Source of the DNA: Bacteroidales bacterium UBA3764
GTDB taxonomy: Bacteria > Bacteroidota > Bacteroidia > Bacteroidales > UBA932
Assembly (NCBI GenBank): GCA_002371115.1
Contig: DFFY01000082.1
Location: 1 to 8,853 of the forward strand
Length of the DNA: 8,853 bases
Direction of reading: 5' to 3'
The position numbers and the translations under genes were made by a program. The notes beneath the pieces were generated by a model. That model was given only the letters and a program-made list of their open reading frames with translations. It ran no database searches and was not told the origin of the DNA. Of this stretch, positions 6,147 through 8,853 are shown in pieces; the stretch's first letter is position 1, and every line of letters starts with the position of its first letter.

Positions 6147-6184
6147 ATAAAATAGGCTGTGACCATCGTCACAGCCTATTTTAT
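6147..6184. terminator. Bidirectional intrinsic-type terminator hairpin
   Basis: A perfect 17-bp inverted repeat: arm 6147-6163 (ataaaataggctgtgac) pairs with 6168-6184 around the 4-nt loop CATC. The stem core is GC-rich, and A-rich and T-rich outer ends give a U-rich 3' arm on either strand. It starts 20 nt after the ferredoxin stop (plus strand) and lies 80 nt after the M16 peptidase stop (minus strand), so one hairpin can end both convergent transcripts. The U-tract is short and partly within the stem. Confidence -1.
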
Positions 6185-6211
6185 ATATGTTCACGTTACC
6201 CTCACCCCAAA

Positions 6212-6232
6212 CCCCTCTCCTCGGGAGAGGGG
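6212..6232. repeat. GC-rich palindromic element, possible dispersed repeat unit
   Basis: CCCCTCTCC (6212-6220), a TCG loop and GGAGAGGGG (6224-6232) form a perfect 9-bp stem. It is preceded by CCCTCACCCCAAA (6200-6212) and followed by CTTAAGTCGG. This layout resembles short palindromic repeats seen scattered between genes in many bacterial genomes (recalled, not searched). It lies in the convergent gap between ferredoxin and M16 peptidase. Only one copy is in this window, so its repeat status is unproven; it could also be a second terminator for the M16 transcript. Confidence -1.
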
Positions 6233-6263
6233 CTTAAGTCGGCCTTCGAGGGGAGGTCGCTAA

Positions 6264-8853
6264 TTATTCGGCCTCGGCGGTGGCGGCGGGGCGCATGACC
6301 AGTTCGGTGAAGTTGCCTTGGGACAGGATTTCCTGGAGGGTGCCCTGGATGCGCTCCTTGCTCAGGCTGTTCACGGCGGCTTCATAGAGGGCGTCTCGGT
6401 CTTCTCCGCGGAGGAGGTAGTTCTCGATGCCGTTCTTCCACCAGTTGTTGCGCTGCCGGCTCTCGGGGATGTTCTTCTGGAGGTTCAGCTTGGCCATGTT
6501 CACTTCTTCGTCGGTGGGGCCGTTCTCGGCAAGGTCCTTCAGGCCCTTCACGGCCAGTTCACGGAGCTTGTCGCAGAGGGCGGGCTTGCAGTCAAAGTAC
6601 ACCTGGAAAAGGCCGCGCTCCTTGGGACGGCGGCTCAGCTGACCGGCGGTGCTGGCACCATAGGTACCCCCTTCTTCCTCACGCAGGGACTCTACGTAGC
6701 GCATGTCCATGATGTAGGAGATGGCCTCCAGGGCGGCGTCCTTTTCATAGGAGAAAGGAATATCGGCACTGTACACCTGCAGGACGGTGCTCTTGGGGGT
6801 CTGCATGTCCACGCTGAAGATGTTCTGCACCTGACCCTTCACGATATTCTCGTTGTTATCCACCCAGTTGGTGGCCTTCTTGCCCTTGGGCAGGGAACCC
6901 ACGTACTTCTCCACCAGCGGCTTCAGGGCCTCGGTGTTCACGTCGCCTACAATGACCAGGGTGGCGCCGGCAGCATCGGCAAAGAGCTTGCGATAGTTGC
7001 GCTCGACGGTTTCCAGGTTGGCCTGGGCCACTTTTTCGGCAGAAAGCATCTGGCGGCGCGGGTGGTTGCCATAGAGGGTCTTGTAGAGCTCGGTCTGGAG
7101 CTTGTAGTTGGGCTGGTTCACCATGTTGGGGAGGATGGCCTCAATTTGGTCGATACCGTTCTGCCATTCCTCGGCGTCGAAGCGCGGATCCACGAATTCC
7201 AGGTACATGAGCTGGAAGGCGGTCTCCAGGTCCTTCACGGTGCTGCGGCCGGAAATACCGTGCTCAAGCGGGTCGATAAAAGCGTTTACACTCAGGTTCT
7301 TGCCGGTGAGCATCTTGGTAACGGTGGTGCCGGAGAAGGACGATACGCCGGAGTTGTTCTGGAACAGGCCGAAGATGCTGTCGTCGAAGCTGGCGAGTTC
7401 CTCCGTAGGAATGAGGCTTTCGCCGCCCTGCTTGGTGAGGGTGAACAGAATCTGGTCCTTCTGTAGGTCCGTGGGATAGACAACCACCTTTACGCCGTTC
7501 TTCAGCGTCCACTCGGTGGCACCGTAGATGGTGGTAGCGGTTTTGGTAACCTTGGCACCTTTCAGTTTGGCGGGATTCAGGAATGCTTCGGGAATGTCCT
7601 CTCCTTCCGGAGCGGCAATGTCGGAGGCTTCCACCTCGGCCATCACCTTGAGCAGCTGCTCGGCAGTAGGCGTGGCGATGCCTTCCTTCTCAGGACCGTT
7701 GTACACAACCACCAGGTTCTCGAAACCGCCTACCTGGGCGGCGAACTGGTTCACGGCGGCGGCGTTCACCTGACCGAAGAAAGCTTCTACAATCTGCTTC
7801 TCCATGTCGGGCTCCATGATGGGTTCCTTGTCAAAGAAGTTGGCCAGGATGGGACGGACGAATTCCGGGTTCTGGCGTGTTGCAGCGCGGTTGACGCGGG
7901 TCTCGTACATGCTCAGGATATCGGCCTTGGCACGGGCGAACTCGGCGTCCGTGATGCCGTACTTCTTGAGGCGGATGAGCTCCGTATAGTAGTCCTTGAA
8001 GCCGCCCAGGATGTTGTCCTCGCGCAGGGCAACGTCGCCCATGATGGCGTCGATGTCTTCATAAATGAGGCTGCTCACGCCCAGGCTGCCGCTCAGGTAC
8101 GGGGATGCCGGCTTGGAGGTGATGTCGTTGAAGCGCTCGCGCATGACCATGGCAAAGATGTTCTCGATCAGGTCCGTGACGGCGCCCACAGGGGTTGCGT
8201 TGGCGATTTCCGGCAGGGCTTCGCTGTGCCAGATGACTTCGATGGAAGGGGAAGTGGTTTCCGGGTCCGTGACAATTCCCACGCGGGGCTCAGCGTGGTC
8301 TGCAATGGCCTGGATGGGCTTCTTGAGCGGGTTCTCCTTGGCAGGGATGACACCGAACAGGTCCTTGATGGTTTGCTCGGTGCGGTCCACATCCACGTCG
8401 CCAACCACAACTACAGCCTGGTTGCCGGGATGGTACCAAGTCTGGTAGAAGTCCGTGAGGCTCTCATATTTGAAGGTCTCCAGGTGTTCCTGCAGGCCGA
8501 TGAGGGTGCACTGGGCCAGATTGGATTCGGGGCCGAAGTAGTAGGGAAGGCTGCGCTCCATGGAACGCCAGCCGGCGTTGCGGCGCTGACGGCGCTCCTC
8601 GATGATAACACCGCGTTCCGCGTCAATCTCCTTGGGCTCGTTGAGCACGAAGTGGGAGTAGTCCCTGAGAATCATCAGACAGCTGTCCACCACGCTCTCA
8701 CGCTCCACGGGAATGTTGTTGAGCATGTACTGCGTCTCTTCAAAGCCGGTGGCAGCATTGATATTGCGGCCGAATTCCGCGCCGATGCTGCGGAGGTAGT
8801 TCAGGATGCTCTTGCCAGGGAAGTTCCGGGTACCGTTGAAGCACATGTGCTCC
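6264..8853 (-). CDS. M16 family (insulinase/pitrilysin-like) zinc metallopeptidase, tandem-domain, 5' end cut
   Basis: The frame is open from the right edge to TAA at 6264-6266, giving 862 whole codons. The ATG at 8844-8846 is not the start: the two codons before it encode Glu-His, followed by MCFNGTRNFPGKS, which is the end of the M16 zinc motif HxxEH. Numbering from that Met, E77 in IDAERGVIIEE lies 77 residues after the His, the pitrilysin-like spacing for the third zinc ligand. Next come WYHPGNQAVVVVGDVDVDRT (M16 core end) and a first M16_C domain (about 165-345). A second half from about residue 437 (TEWTLKNGVKVVVYP) lacks an HxxEH motif and carries LREEEGGTYG (721-730), as in the inactive, chamber-forming partner domain. 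The missing start would hold about 60-80 residues, probably including a signal peptide. The likely role is periplasmic degradation of small peptides (inference); its natural substrate is unknown. Confidence -1.
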   Translation of the reverse strand, partial: EHMCFNGTRNFPGKSILNYLRSIGAEFGRNINAATGFEETQYMLNNIPVERESVVDSCLMILRDYSHFVLNEPKEIDAERGVIIEERRQRRNAGWRSMERSLPYYFGPESNLAQCTLIGLQEHLETFKYESLTDFYQTWYHPGNQAVVVVGDVDVDRTEQTIKDLFGVIPAKENPLKKPIQAIADHAEPRVGIVTDPETTSPSIEVIWHSEALPEIANATPVGAVTDLIENIFAMVMRERFNDITSKPASPYLSGSLGVSSLIYEDIDAIMGDVALREDNILGGFKDYYTELIRLKKYGITDAEFARAKADILSMYETRVNRAATRQNPEFVRPILANFFDKEPIMEPDMEKQIVEAFFGQVNAAAVNQFAAQVGGFENLVVVYNGPEKEGIATPTAEQLLKVMAEVEASDIAAPEGEDIPEAFLNPAKLKGAKVTKTATTIYGATEWTLKNGVKVVVYPTDLQKDQILFTLTKQGGESLIPTEELASFDDSIFGLFQNNSGVSSFSGTTVTKMLTGKNLSVNAFIDPLEHGISGRSTVKDLETAFQLMYLEFVDPRFDAEEWQNGIDQIEAILPNMVNQPNYKLQTELYKTLYGNHPRRQMLSAEKVAQANLETVERNYRKLFADAAGATLVIVGDVNTEALKPLVEKYVGSLPKGKKATNWVDNNENIVKGQVQNIFSVDMQTPKSTVLQVYSADIPFSYEKDAALEAISYIMDMRYVESLREEEGGTYGASTAGQLSRRPKERGLFQVYFDCKPALCDKLRELAVKGLKDLAENGPTDEEVNMAKLNLQKNIPESRQRNNWWKNGIENYLLRGEDRDALYEAAVNSLSKERIQGTLQEILSQGNFTELVMRPAATAEAE

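Noticed and set aside
5903..6172. 89-codon minus-strand frame across the ferredoxin
   Set aside because: It runs antisense to a gene with eight correctly spaced cluster cysteines, and it would read through the terminator hairpin.
6318..7466. 382-codon open frame on the plus strand
   Set aside because: It is antisense to the M16 peptidase, has no recognisable domain, and has repetitive Leu/Gly/Val/His composition; it is a shadow frame.
8844..8846. ATG at 8844-8846 as start of the M16 peptidase
   Set aside because: It falls directly after the Glu-His of the zinc-binding motif, so the gene must begin beyond the right edge.
1..8853. A defence system, prophage, secondary-metabolite cluster or CRISPR array
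   Set aside because: No nuclease, integrase, transposase, phage structural, synthase or spaced-repeat signal was seen; the gene families are mostly housekeeping or common exported proteins.

Overview
This window reads as an ordinary chromosomal segment of a Bacteroidota organism, most likely order Bacteroidales. Three things support this. The topoisomerase IV B subunit carries the Bacteroidetes-style TOPRIM signature. Two intergenic gaps hold Bacteroidetes-type promoters (TTG or TTTG, exactly 20 nt, TAnnTTTG). The start codons have A-rich upstream stretches and no Shine-Dalgarno sequence. By eye the coding DNA is moderately GC-rich, which fits groups such as Rikenellaceae or uncultured gut Bacteroidales better than low-GC Bacteroides; no genus can be assigned. 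I see no mobile element, CRISPR array, tRNA or rRNA, and the window is almost fully coding.

Left part (1-4793, all minus strand). Transcription runs right to left from a well-formed promoter at 4763-4793. It passes through parE (topoisomerase IV subunit B), a small PlsC-type acyltransferase (3 nt gap), an AMP-forming acyl-CoA/acyl-acid ligase (30 nt gap) and a family-4-type glycosyltransferase (23 nt overlap), which runs off the left edge. The tight spacing implies one operon. The last three genes look like a lipid-assembly or glycolipid set: acyl activation, acyl transfer, sugar transfer. A chromosome-segregation enzyme heads the operon.

Middle part (4799-6232). A secreted DUF1573 protein on the minus strand and a 57-residue 2[4Fe-4S] ferredoxin on the plus strand diverge from a 96-nt gap whose two promoters overlap. 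The ferredoxin is followed by a small hairpin around its stop codon, a strong 17-bp terminator hairpin that can serve both strands, and a short GC-rich palindrome of the dispersed-repeat kind.

Right part (6264-8853, minus strand). A large tandem M16 (insulinase/pitrilysin) zinc metallopeptidase converges on the ferredoxin. Its 5' end is cut by the window edge inside the HxxEH motif.

I did not find a clear undescribed system. The items most worth a second look are the parE-led lipid operon, residue changes in conserved motifs of ParE and the acyl ligase, the overlapping divergent promoters with a nearly leaderless DUF1573 transcript, and the palindromes flanking the ferredoxin gene.
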